A DNA stretch of 64,000 nt from Phoenix dactylifera (taxonomy: Eukaryota; Streptophyta; Magnoliopsida; Arecales; Arecaceae). This document shows positions 20,998-30,220 of the stretch, one piece after another. The notes beneath the pieces were generated by a model that saw only the letters and a list, made by a program, of their open reading frames with translations, was not told where the DNA came from and did not search any database. The stretch covers positions 25,345,482 to 25,409,481 of the forward strand of contig NC_052395.1 of assembly GCF_009389715.1 (NCBI RefSeq). Direction: 5' to 3'. The position numbers and the translations under genes were made by a program. The first letter of the stretch is position 1; each line of letters starts with the position of its first letter.

Positions 20998-23354
20998 TGT
21001 AATACCCCGGAGAAAAAAAAAAAAAAAAAAAAGGAAGGTTTGACGGGCCGGCCCGAAATGACCGGGCCCATTCCCCTTATTACGATCGTGCCCTAGGCAC
21101 GATCGTGGAAGAGGAGGGTTGCAAGGGGGGCGGCGGCGGCGTGAGGACGATCGCCGGAGGAGACCCAGCGCCGGAGCTGAGAACCGGCCGGCCGTGGAGG
21201 AAGCCGGAAAGCCTTTCCTCCCTTCAAGAGGATCCCCACCAATCGCACGAAGAGGCCTCGGATCCGTGGGTTTACTCACGGATTTCTCCATCGATTCCTC
21301 GCCGGAAAGGTCACCGGAGCACGCCGTCGGACCGAGGTAAGTGGGGCTCCCTTCCTTATGCTTCTTGTTCTGGATTTTGGGTGGCGTTGGAGGGGTTTTT
21401 GGTCGGTGAATCGTCGGAGAAGAGCCCGAAACAGGGTACCCCTGTTTCGGCCTCTCTCTTCCCGATCCCGCCGCCGCCGGTCGCCGGGTTGGCCGGGATT
21501 CATGGCAGGTGGGTTGGTCGGGTCTGTGAGGGGGTCGGAGAGGGTTTGTATGTGATGAGGGAGGGTGGATCCGAGGTCTTCTTCCTCGGGATCCCATCCT
21601 CTCCTCCTCTTCCCCTCGTCGGTTGGCCACCAGCGGCGACGACGGCGGTTGGGTGCCGTCGGGTGGAGGCCGAGCCACCATCACGGTGGCTGTGAGGGTC
21701 CGTGCGGGTCCTCCGTGGATGATGGGGGAGGAGGAAGGGAGGAAAGAGGGCTTCCGGTTCTTGGGAGAAGAAGAGGAAGAGACCACCTCTTCCTCCCTCT
21801 CTTGGCCGGCCACCATCGTCGGCGACTGCAACAGTAGCGGCCGGCGATGGTTCAGCCAGTGATGGCCGTGATGACAGGTTGGGGAGGGAGAGGGCACAGC
21901 CACCATGGCTGCTTTCCTTGGACCAAGGTAAATAGAAGGGAGATGTACTCCCAACCATGAAGGATTTTCCTTTCTTTTGGTCTTTTCACTGGGACCAGCC
22001 ATCGTCGCCGGCATGGCAGCGGCCCCGGCTGGCGACGACACAGGCTGGTGGTACAAGGGTGGGGGTCGAGCCACCCCGACTGCCCTAGATCTGGAAGGAT
22101 TGAGATGTTTGGGGACCTGGTGATGGACCCCATAGTAGATGTGAATTATGTTTTAGAATATTTAAATATTGAATAATTTAGTCTGTGAAATATAATTGAT
22201 GTTGTAGGGGAAGAGTCAGCGGTACCAGGAGGTTTTGATCAGGAGACTCAGCACCCCAGCTCGTAGGTTGTGATCCGGATCCGTATTTGAGTCAGTCCAC
22301 AAATTTCTGTAAGAATTCCCACATCTGAGCACCTCTATGTATATATTTGATTTATCGTTGGATTTATTTTATAATTATGTTGTTATTTGTTTTATGAGCT
22401 GATATGACACATATGAGGTGTGCATTTTGTTTATTGTGAAAATATTGAAATAATTAAATTGGAAAGAAATGACATATTTTTGAGAATTTATGAAAATATG
22501 TGATGTGAGTAAAATGTGGTTAAAACATGTAAACTAGACATGTAAATTGGGTTGGACTAACCTTGTCATGAGATAGCCTCTACGAGCTTATGCGTAGGAT
22601 AGCTGCCACGAGCTGATGCGTGGGATAGCCTCCACGGGCTTACACGTGGGATAGCCTCTACGAGCTTATGCGTAGGATAGCCTCCACGGGCTTACGCGTG
22701 GGATAGCCTCTACGAGCTTATGCGTAGGATAGCCTCCACGGGCTTACGCGTGGGATAGTTGCCACGAGCTTATGCGTGAGATTTGTGCAGTCTTGGACTG
22801 GGTCATGGTCTCGGTTAGTCCAAAGCCAGAAGTGAAAAACTTTGAAACTTGGGAATCAGAGTAATATGTGAATGGATCACATAATGTGAAAAAGGATTTA
22901 TGTATATGTACTGATATATACACTTGTTGTTTGTTGAGTTTTTGAAATGATGAAATGACATTTATTTGTTACTTTGATGATTTTATCATTATTACTGTGT
23001 ATGGCTGTTGGGATTCTTACTGGGCTGGAAAAGCTCATACTACACTTACATTTTTTTTCAGAGGCATTGGATTCGTAGAATCTGTCGGGTGGGACAAGAA
23101 GTAAGCTCGATCTGGAATCAGACTGCTAGATAGTTAGAAGCAGCTTATCTTTTATTGATGAACATTTAAAAATCTTGTAATTGAACCGATTGTTTATTTG
23201 GACATGTCGGATTTGTCAATTTCAATTAATTAATTAGTTGTGGATTTATTGAATTGTTGTTTATCTTAGGCCTTGCATGATCTTTAGGGCACTGCTCTAG
23301 GGCTCATGCGGCCGGTCGCGTGCCGGACCCGGGAGTTGGGTTCGGGGCGTGACA
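20998..23354 (+). mobile_element. Solo LTR (2357 bp) of a Del/Tekay-like gypsy element
   Basis: Starts TGTAATACCCCGG and ends GGGGCGTGACA, flanked by a perfect 5-bp duplication TGCCC (20993-20997, 23355-23359). No primer-binding site follows and no coding region is present, so it is a solo LTR left by recombination. The first 1.1 kb is GC-rich. Its end matches 11340-11522 and resembles the ends of the LTRs at 34465 and 38799. It sits about 120 bp after the NLR1 stop and 55 bp before the PIG-X start codon. Confidence 0.9.
22571..22785. repeat. 26-bp minisatellite of small hairpins inside the solo LTR
   Basis: Eight tandem 26-bp units beginning GGATAGC. Each has an inverted repeat of five bases. 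Units alternate between CTACG...CGTAG and CCACG...CGTGG, so the variable base changes on both sides of the stem. Confidence 0.88.
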
Positions 23355-23408
23355 TGCCCGGACCTTGTTCTCCTTTGCAGTTCCACTGGGAAGTGTAACC
23401 ACTAGTAT

Positions 23409-23522
23409 ATGGACATGCAATGCCAACATAAGGCCCAATGGCTGATGATATTTGGCCTCTTCTTCCTCTTGATCTTAACCAGCAATTGGGCATGTCATGC
23501 CGCTGCTTTGTCTTCTGACCAG
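23409..23522 (+). CDS. PIGX: PIG-X exon 1 (signal peptide)
   Basis: ATG at 23409, 38 codons, donor CAG|GTTAGC, phase 0. Encodes a charged start, a hydrophobic core and a likely cleavage after CHA, as expected for an ER-targeted protein. The ATG lies 55 bp downstream of the solo LTR. Confidence 0.75.
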
Positions 23523-23800
23523 GTTAGCATGAAAACTTATGATTTGCATTATGGGCTGCACCTGAGTCTCCTAACATTGTTTTGTATTGTTTTTATTATA
23601 ATTAGGTAAGATAATAATTTTGGCAAAGAACTTATCTTTGAGCGTTGTCTTGCAGGAAATATATGCTGTCTTTTTATTCATTGTATCTTTTTTGCTATAT
23701 AATTTTGGTCACATAATTATCCTTTTAACATTATTTTTGGCCATTGCTTTAATTATAAATTATTAATATTTATATTTCCATATACTTAATTTAATGTCAG

Positions 23801-24182
23801 GTGAGCAATGTGGGAAGCGGTGATGGGAGAATCTTTGGCTGTTTGCCTTGCTCTCAAGCCTACCTTGCCAGCTCTTATTTTGATCACCGCAATAGCCTGC
23901 TCGAATCGGATTTTCATGATTTTTTAGCTCAAGAATTCGGCACAGGTGACTTGTGTAGAGGGCTGGCTAATGATATGAATGTGCTTGGACTTGCAGACCT
24001 GCACCGACATCTGAGCGGTGACGGTTCTCATCGACACTTGGTTTCTGCCTTGAGATTTGTTAACCGATCAGATGCTATGAAATGGCTTGATTCTCACTCT
24101 TGTGAAGCAGTGATTATTGAAAGACTTCCAATTGGAGCCTTTGCAGATCCATTTGAGCTACAACATCTTGTCCACCGTAGAG
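23801..24182 (+). CDS. PIGX: PIG-X exon 2 (lumenal domain)
   Basis: Acceptor GTCAG before 23801, donor AGAG|GTAGAA after 24182, ending in phase 1. Encodes the first half of the PIG-X/PBN1 lumenal domain, including GSHRHLVSALRF and CEAVIIERLP. Confidence 0.85.
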
Positions 24183-24263
24183 GTAGAAAGCTTATCATAT
24201 TCTAGCAACAAAGCCAATTGACTTACTCCTTTGTTAAGTGTTGATAACTTCCCTCCCCTGCAG

Positions 24264-24357
24264 CCTTTCTTGATGCTGCCGTTTTTGGAGACTCAAATCT
24301 GGAATTACCCTCTGCTCTGTCCAACAGATCAATTGTTGAAATTCACATGGATATTAG
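24264..24357 (+). CDS. PIGX: PIG-X exon 3, left part before the Copia insertion
   Basis: Follows acceptor CTGCAG. Encodes AFLDAAVFGDSNLELP and HMDI. Coding identity stops exactly at the Copia LTR start (24358) and resumes at 30160 in the same frame. Confidence 0.85.
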
Positions 24358-25255
24358 TGTTGAGAAAAATGTGCCTCGAAACTCGAAACGACTGCAAATT
24401 GAATTCGGCTCAAGTTTGCTTGAAAAAAAAGTCTGTGCCAACTGAATGGAGTCGACTCCTGCAGAGCTGGAGTCGACTCCTATGAAGCTTGAGTCGACCC
24501 CAGGGATGAGAGGGTCGACTCGCATCTGCCACAGTGAAGAAACAGAGAGCAGTTTTCTGGGTTGCTTGCAGGAGTCGACTCCAGTCCTGCAGGAGTCGAC
24601 TCCAGTCCTGCAGGAGTCGACTCCAGCTTTGCAGGAGTCGAATCCAGTCATGCAGAAGTCGACTCCAGCTTTGCAGGAGTCGACTCCAGTCCTGCAGGAG
24701 TCGACTCCAGCTCTGCAGGAGTCGACTCTCTCAGAAAGACAGAACGTGCCAGTTTCGGTGCTGATACTTGGAGTCGACCCGAGGATGTCCGAGTCGACTC
24801 GAACTTATCAGGAGTCGACCCCTGAAAGTGAGGAGTCGACTCCTGATCACGGGATTGATTGAAACGGTGGCAAGATGGGTTTTTTTTTGACTTAGGGTTT
24901 TGTAGGGAAGTTTCCTTATGTGTTGAAAACCTATAAATAGGTTTTTTTGTGAACCCTAGAGAGGATGAGAGCGGCTGTAGTGAGTTTCTTTTGGAGTCCT
25001 ATCTCTCTTGTAAGCCCTAGGTGTGCAATCTCCAACAGGAAGAGAGATCATTGTAACCCTTGCTGAATATATTGAATCTGTGCGTGTGGCCTTCGTGGAC
25101 GTAACCCGTATTGGGGTGAACCACGTAAAATTGTTGTCTTTGTGATTGTTTGATTTTATTCTCTACTTCTTCTTCTTCTCGATTCGTCTTTCCGCAATTT
25201 GGATCCAGAAAGGGAATAGTACGATCGAGAGGGTGAGTGCTTTCATCCCGCAACA
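24358..25255 (+). repeat. 5' LTR of the Copia element (898 bp)
   Basis: TGTTGAG...GCAACA. U3 carries about sixteen GTCGAC-centred palindromes (24449-24845), many as perfect GGAGTCGACTCC in 21-bp tandem units. TATAAATA at 24932-24939 is a likely promoter. R/U5 contains a TTCTTCTTCTTC run. Confidence 0.92.
24571..24730. repeat. 21-bp palindrome array in Copia U3
   Basis: Eight consecutive 21-bp units, most with the 12-bp palindrome GGAGTCGACTCC; a few have one changed base. The 3' LTR has seven units at 29491-29630. All lie upstream of the LTR TATA box. Confidence 0.9.
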
Positions 25256-25270
25256 ACTAGTATCAGAGCT
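25256..25270 (+). other. Primer-binding region of the Copia element
   Basis: Directly after the 5' LTR the sequence reads ACTAGTATCAGAGCT. This is the initiator-methionine type site (usual TGGTATCAGAGC) with A in place of the first G. Confidence 0.7.
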
Positions 25271-25287
25271 ACGTTCCCTGTGTCCCA

Positions 25288-28200
25288 ATGGCTGACGAAG
25301 GAAGATTGAGGATAGAGAAATTCAACGGACAGAACTTTGGTGTGTGGAAGATGCAGATGGAAGATTACTTGCTCTCAAAGGATCTGGATCTACCACTGGG
25401 CGGAGAAGAAGCGAAGCCGACAGACATGCCGTCGGAGAAGTGGGAGCGTCTTGATAAGAAGGCGCTCGCCGCTATCCGTTTGTCCTTGGCATCGGAGATC
25501 CTCGCCAATATATCCAAAGTAAAGACTGCAAAAGATTTGATGGACACACTGGCTTCCATGTATGATGAGCCAACAGGAGCGAACAAGGTATTCCTGATTC
25601 GACGATTATTCACTTTGAAGATGAGAGACAGTGGGAGTGTTCATTCACATCTGAGTGAATTCAATACCCTATGTGCCCAATTGGAATCTGTGAAGATCAC
25701 GTTCACTGATGAGGTGAAGGCGTGGGCTCTTCTAGGTCAGATGCCTGAAAGTTGGGAAGGCTTTATCACGGCTGTTAGTAATTCTTCGGGAAAGACTACA
25801 GCGAGGTTTGATGAAGTGGTAGCTCTTATTCTGAGTGAAGAGGCTCGAAGGAAAACCCTGGATCCATCAGCAAGTTCATCTGGGAACGCGCTGGCTTTTG
25901 AAGAACGTGGAAGGACTTCAAAGAAGGGAGACAGAAATAGGGGTGGACGATCCAAGTCTAGAAACAAGTCTAGACCTCTTGGAAAGTGCTGGAATTGTGG
26001 GCAGAAGGGTCACTTGAGAAAAGACTGCAAAGTGTCGAAGAACAATGGTGGTTCTGACACTAAAGCAAGTGCTAATTTAGCCGAAACTGCAAGTGAAGAT
26101 GATGCCCTGATACTTTCCTGTGATATTCATCCAGAGTCGTGGATAGTCGACTCAGGTGCCTCGTTCCATGCTACTGGAAACAAGGCAATCATCTCAAACT
26201 ATGTTGCAGGTGATCACGGCAAGGTGTATCTTGGTGATGGAAACAGTTGCAACATCGTAGGGAAGGGAGATGCTCAGATAAAGACATCAAGTGGGATGAC
26301 TTTAACTCTGAAAGATGTGCGACATGTACCCAAACTGGCTCGAAATCTGATTTCGGTAAGTCAGTTGTCGGATTTGGGGTTTGTGACCACCTTCAATGAT
26401 GATGCTTGGAAGATCATTAAGGGAGCCTTGGTGATTGCTCGAGGTGCAAGGTCAGGAACACTATACATGACAGCTGATACTGATTCCACCGTCAGTACTG
26501 CAAATCCGACTGTTGATGCAAGGACATGGCACATGAGACTTGGCCACATGAGTCAGAAAGGGATGAAGGTGATGATGACTAAAGGAAAACTGGGAGATCT
26601 GAAATCTGTGGATTTGAAATTCTGTAAAGATTGTGTACTGTCAAAGCAGAAGAAGGTCAGTTTTTCAAAAGGAGGTAGTACCAAGAAAAATTCTAAGTTG
26701 GAACTCGTACATACTGACGTGTGGGGACCAACTCAAGTGGCTTCTCATGCAGGAGCAAGGTACTATGTCACGTTCATCGATGATGCTACCCGAAAGCTAT
26801 GGGTCTACTTCTTGAAGCACAAATCCGATGTATTTGAGAAGTTCAAGAGGTGGAAGGCTCTAGTGGAGAATGAGACAGGTCAGAGATTGAAGTGTCTCAA
26901 GTCTGACAATGGGGGCGAATACTGCAGTGATGAGTTTGAGGTTTTTTGTGCCTCAGCTGGAATTCGAAGACTGAAGACGGTTCCAGGAACGCCACAGCAA
27001 AATGGCGTTGCAGAACGCATGAACCGCACCATCAACGAGCGGGCACGATGCATGAGGCTTCATGCGGGGTTGCCGAAGATTTTTTGGGCGGAAGCGGTCA
27101 GTACAGCAGTGTATCTGATCAACAGAGGGCCTTCAGTTGCATTGGAGCTTGGACTGCCGGAGGAAGCATGGACTGGGAAAGAGGTGAAACTATCTCACTT
27201 GCGTACCTTTGGTTGCATCTCTTACGTGCTCGATACTGCAGACAATCGAACCAAGCTGGATGCAAAGTCAAAGAAGTGCACATTCATTGGGTACGGTGGT
27301 GATGATTTTGGATACCGACTCTGGGATGCGACAGATCGGAAAGTCATCAGGAGCAGAAATGTTGTATTCAATGAAGAGGTTCTGTACAAGGACCTGCAGC
27401 AACAGACGGGCCAAGGCAACAAAGCTGTAAAATCGGAATATGCAGAGCTGGATGATGAAACAATGTCTCGAGACGATGAAGAAGTTGCTGAGCCAGTGGG
27501 AGAAGCACAGCAAGAAGAAGAACTGCCAGCTGATATTCCGATTGCTTTGCGCAAGGGTAAAAGAAACAGAAAAACTCCGTCTAGGTATGCTGACTCCCTA
27601 CAATACTTGTTGCTTACGGATGGTGGTGAGCCAGAAAGCTATAAGGAGGCTTTACAGATCGAAGCCAGTGACAAGTGGAAGCTTGCCATGGATGATGAAA
27701 TGGATTCCCTATCATCTAACAGGACGTGGGACTTGGTTCCACTTCCGAAGGGGAAGAGAGCTTTGCACAACAAGTGGGTATACAGACTAAAGCTTGAACC
27801 AGATGGTTCTGAGAGGTTCAAAGCGAGACTTGTTGTCAAGGATTTTCAGCAGAAGGAGGGCATTGATTTTGACGAGATCTTTTCTCTAGTTGTGAAGATG
27901 TCTACTATCCGGATGGTGTTGAGTATAGTGGCAGCCAAAGACTTACATCTTGAGCAGCTTGACATCAAGACTGCATTTTTACATGGCGACCTTGAAGAGG
28001 AAATCTACATGAAGCAGCCAGAAGGATATGTAGTGAAGGGGAAGAAAGATTGGGTGTGCCGACTTCAGAAAAGTTTGTACGGGTTGAAACAAGCACCTCG
28101 TCAGTGGTACTTAAAGTTTGATCAATTTATGCTGAAGAATAAGTTTCAGAGGTGTAATGGTGATCATTGCTGCTACTTTAAGGGATTGAAAAGCTCATAT

Positions 28201-29178
28201 ATCATTCTACTTCTGTATGTAGATGATATGTTGGTGGCAAGTGCCAACATGGGAGAGATTGTGAAACTGAAGAAACAATTATCCCAGGAGTTTTCAATGA
28301 AGGACTTGGGTGAAGCCAAGAAAGTCCTTGGGATGCGTATCAGCAGGGACAGGAAGCTTAAAATGTTGAAGTTGTCTCAAGCAGAGTACATTGATAAGGT
28401 GCTGAAGCGGTTCAATATGGACGGGGCTAAAGCTGTGAGTACTCCGCTGGGCGCACACTTCAAGTTATCAAAGCAGGAGTGTCCGACTACGCAGAATGAT
28501 CGAGATGAGATGAAGTATGTACCCTACTCATCAGCGGTCGGAAGCCTTATGTATGCCATGGTTTGCACGAGACCGGATATTGCCCATGCAGTGGGAGTGG
28601 TGAGCAGATACATGAGCGATCCAGGCCAGGAGCATTGGAGAGCTGTGAAGTGGATATTGCGGTATCTGAAAGAAACCAGAGACTTAGGACTATGCTATGG
28701 TGGTCCTGATGTTTGCCTATATGGTTTCGTGGATTCTGACATGGCTGGAGACATTGATGGCAGAAAGAGTACTACCGGGTATGTGTTCACGCTGGGAAGT
28801 GCTGCAGTTTCATGGGTTTCGAAACTACAGAAGATTGTAGCATTGTCTACGACCGAGGCCGAATACGTTGCTCTTACTGAAGCGAGCAAGGAGATGGTTT
28901 GGTTACAAGGTTTGATGAAAGAGCTTGGCATGGAGCAAGGCGATGCGAAGTTGTATAGCGACAGCCAGAGTGCTATACATTTGGCAAAGAATGCTGCTTT
29001 TCACTCAAGGACCAAACACATTGATATCAGATATCACTTTATTCGGTCACTCCTCGAAGAAGATTTTTTCCGGCTAGAGAAGATACATACAATGGACAAC
29101 CCAGCAGATATGTTGACAAAGGTAGTTACTCTTGAGAAGTTGCACATATGTGCATCTTCTGTTGGTCTTCACAGCTAG
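25288..29178 (+). CDS. Copia gag-pol polyprotein, 1296 residues, uninterrupted
   Basis: Start ATG at 25288 (MADEGRLRIEKFNG), 33 bp after the LTR. Order with approximate residues: gag UBN2-type region 10-190; CCHC zinc knuckle CWNCGQKGHLRKDC at 234; aspartic protease WIVDSGAS at 285; integrase zinc-binding HMRLGH...CKDCVLSK from 416; integrase core with HTDVWGP (476), KSDNGGEY (538) and NGVAERMNRT (574); reverse transcriptase with LLYVDDML (977); RNase H with VDSDMAGD (1149) and STTEAEYVALTEA (1187). The integrase-before-RT order is Copia; motifs resemble the Tnt1/Tork group. All catalytic motifs seen are intact, so the element may be competent. Confidence 0.96.
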   Translation: MADEGRLRIEKFNGQNFGVWKMQMEDYLLSKDLDLPLGGEEAKPTDMPSEKWERLDKKALAAIRLSLASEILANISKVKTAKDLMDTLASMYDEPTGANKVFLIRRLFTLKMRDSGSVHSHLSEFNTLCAQLESVKITFTDEVKAWALLGQMPESWEGFITAVSNSSGKTTARFDEVVALILSEEARRKTLDPSASSSGNALAFEERGRTSKKGDRNRGGRSKSRNKSRPLGKCWNCGQKGHLRKDCKVSKNNGGSDTKASANLAETASEDDALILSCDIHPESWIVDSGASFHATGNKAIISNYVAGDHGKVYLGDGNSCNIVGKGDAQIKTSSGMTLTLKDVRHVPKLARNLISVSQLSDLGFVTTFNDDAWKIIKGALVIARGARSGTLYMTADTDSTVSTANPTVDARTWHMRLGHMSQKGMKVMMTKGKLGDLKSVDLKFCKDCVLSKQKKVSFSKGGSTKKNSKLELVHTDVWGPTQVASHAGARYYVTFIDDATRKLWVYFLKHKSDVFEKFKRWKALVENETGQRLKCLKSDNGGEYCSDEFEVFCASAGIRRLKTVPGTPQQNGVAERMNRTINERARCMRLHAGLPKIFWAEAVSTAVYLINRGPSVALELGLPEEAWTGKEVKLSHLRTFGCISYVLDTADNRTKLDAKSKKCTFIGYGGDDFGYRLWDATDRKVIRSRNVVFNEEVLYKDLQQQTGQGNKAVKSEYAELDDETMSRDDEEVAEPVGEAQQEEELPADIPIALRKGKRNRKTPSRYADSLQYLLLTDGGEPESYKEALQIEASDKWKLAMDDEMDSLSSNRTWDLVPLPKGKRALHNKWVYRLKLEPDGSERFKARLVVKDFQQKEGIDFDEIFSLVVKMSTIRMVLSIVAAKDLHLEQLDIKTAFLHGDLEEEIYMKQPEGYVVKGKKDWVCRLQKSLYGLKQAPRQWYLKFDQFMLKNKFQRCNGDHCCYFKGLKSSYIILLLYVDDMLVASANMGEIVKLKKQLSQEFSMKDLGEAKKVLGMRISRDRKLKMLKLSQAEYIDKVLKRFNMDGAKAVSTPLGAHFKLSKQECPTTQNDRDEMKYVPYSSAVGSLMYAMVCTRPDIAHAVGVVSRYMSDPGQEHWRAVKWILRYLKETRDLGLCYGGPDVCLYGFVDSDMAGDIDGRKSTTGYVFTLGSAAVSWVSKLQKIVALSTTEAEYVALTEASKEMVWLQGLMKELGMEQGDAKLYSDSQSAIHLAKNAAFHSRTKHIDIRYHFIRSLLEEDFFRLEKIHTMDNPADMLTKVVTLEKLHICASSVGLHS

Positions 29179-29263
29179 AAGTGAAGACAGAGGTTCACAC
29201 ACATGGAGGATGATTGGAGATCATGTTGCTGATGGGGTTACGGTTGCTTCAGGCTTGTTTCTC

Positions 29264-29277
29264 GGCAAGTGGGAGAT
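29264..29277 (+). other. Polypurine tract of the Copia element
   Basis: GGCAAGTGGGAGAT immediately before the 3' LTR; the usual plus-strand primer position. Confidence 0.8.
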
Positions 29278-30154
29278 TGTTGAGAAAAATGTGTCTCGAA
29301 ACTCGAAACGACTGCAAATTGAATTCGGCTCAAGTTTGCTTGAAAAAAAAGTCTGTGCCAACTGAATGGAGTCGACTCCTGCAGAGCTGGAGTCGACTCC
29401 TATGAAGCTTGAGTCGACCCCAGGGATGAGAGGGTCGACTCGCATCTGCCACAGTGAAGAAACAGAGAGCAGTTTTCTGGGTTGCTTGCAGGAGTCGACT
29501 CCAGTCCTGCAGGAGTCGACTCCAGCTTTGCAGGAGTCGACTCCAGTCATGCAGGAGTCGACTCCAGCTTTGCAGGAGTCGACTCCAGTCCTGCAGGAGT
29601 CGACTCCAGCTCTGCAGGAGTCGACTCTCTCAGAAAGACAGAACGTGCCAGTTTCGGTGCTGATACTTGGAGTCGACCCGAGGATGTCCGAGTCGACTCG
29701 AACTTATCAGGAGTCGACCCCTGAAAGTGAGGAGTCGACTCCTGATCACGGGATTGATTGAAACGGTGGCAAGATGGGTTTTTTTTTGACTTAGGGTTTT
29801 GTAGGGAAGTTTCCTTATGCGTTGAAAACCTATAAATAGGTTTTTTTGTGAACCCTAGGGAGGATGAGAGCGGCTGTAGTGAGTTTCTTTTGGAGTCCTA
29901 TCTCTCTTGTAAGCCCTAGGTGTGCAATCTCCAACAGGAAGAGAGATCATTGTAACCCTTGCTGAATATATTGAATCTGTGCGTGTGGCCTCCGTGGACG
30001 TAACCCGTATTGGGGTGAACCACGTAAAATTGTTGTCTTTGTGATTGTTTGATTTTATTCTCTACTTCTTCTTCTTCTCGATTCGTCTTTCCGCAGTTTG
30101 GATCCAAAAAGGGAATAGTACGATCGAGAGGGTGAGTGCTTTCATCCCGCAACA
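29278..30154 (+). repeat. 3' LTR of the Copia element (877 bp)
   Basis: Same ends as the 5' LTR, one 21-bp U3 unit shorter, TATA box at 29831-29838. Confidence 0.92.
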
Positions 30155-30159
30155 ACTAG

Positions 30160-30220
30160 GAATGACTTGTTGGAGAACTATGAAACTGTTATTCAGTTAC
30201 CGCTGCATGCTAGATATCCG
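30160..30220 (+). CDS. PIGX: PIG-X exon 3, right part after the Copia insertion
   Basis: Resumes the frame interrupted at 24357 and encodes [20 protein letters not shown]. It ends at CCG, followed by GT at 30221; exon 4 joins in phase 0. Sequence from 30221 already belongs to a truncated CRM element. Confidence 0.85.

Larger units (their letters stand above)
24358..30154 (+). mobile_element. Intact Copia retrotransposon, Tork/Tnt1-like
   Basis: Complete element: LTRs 24358-25255 and 29278-30154, primer-binding region at 25256-25270, one long polyprotein ORF, and purine tract GTGGGAGAT just before the 3' LTR. Flanks are ATTAG (24353-24357) and ACTAG (30155-30159), a target duplication with one mismatch. 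LTRs differ by a 21-bp repeat unit and, by eye, under ten substitutions, so insertion was recent. Confidence 0.93.

Noticed and set aside
20989..22074. 361-codon minus-strand open frame
   Set aside because: It lies across the GC-rich start of the solo LTR, is Pro/Ser/Arg-rich and crosses the LTR boundary; composition artefact.
24446..24862. Open frame with repeated LQESTPVLQ motif
   Set aside because: Reading of the 21-bp U3 palindrome array in the Copia LTR, repeated in the other LTR.
25365..27839. Numerous minus-strand frames over the Copia polyprotein
   Set aside because: Shadows of the intact plus-strand gag-pol, without start context or family resemblance.
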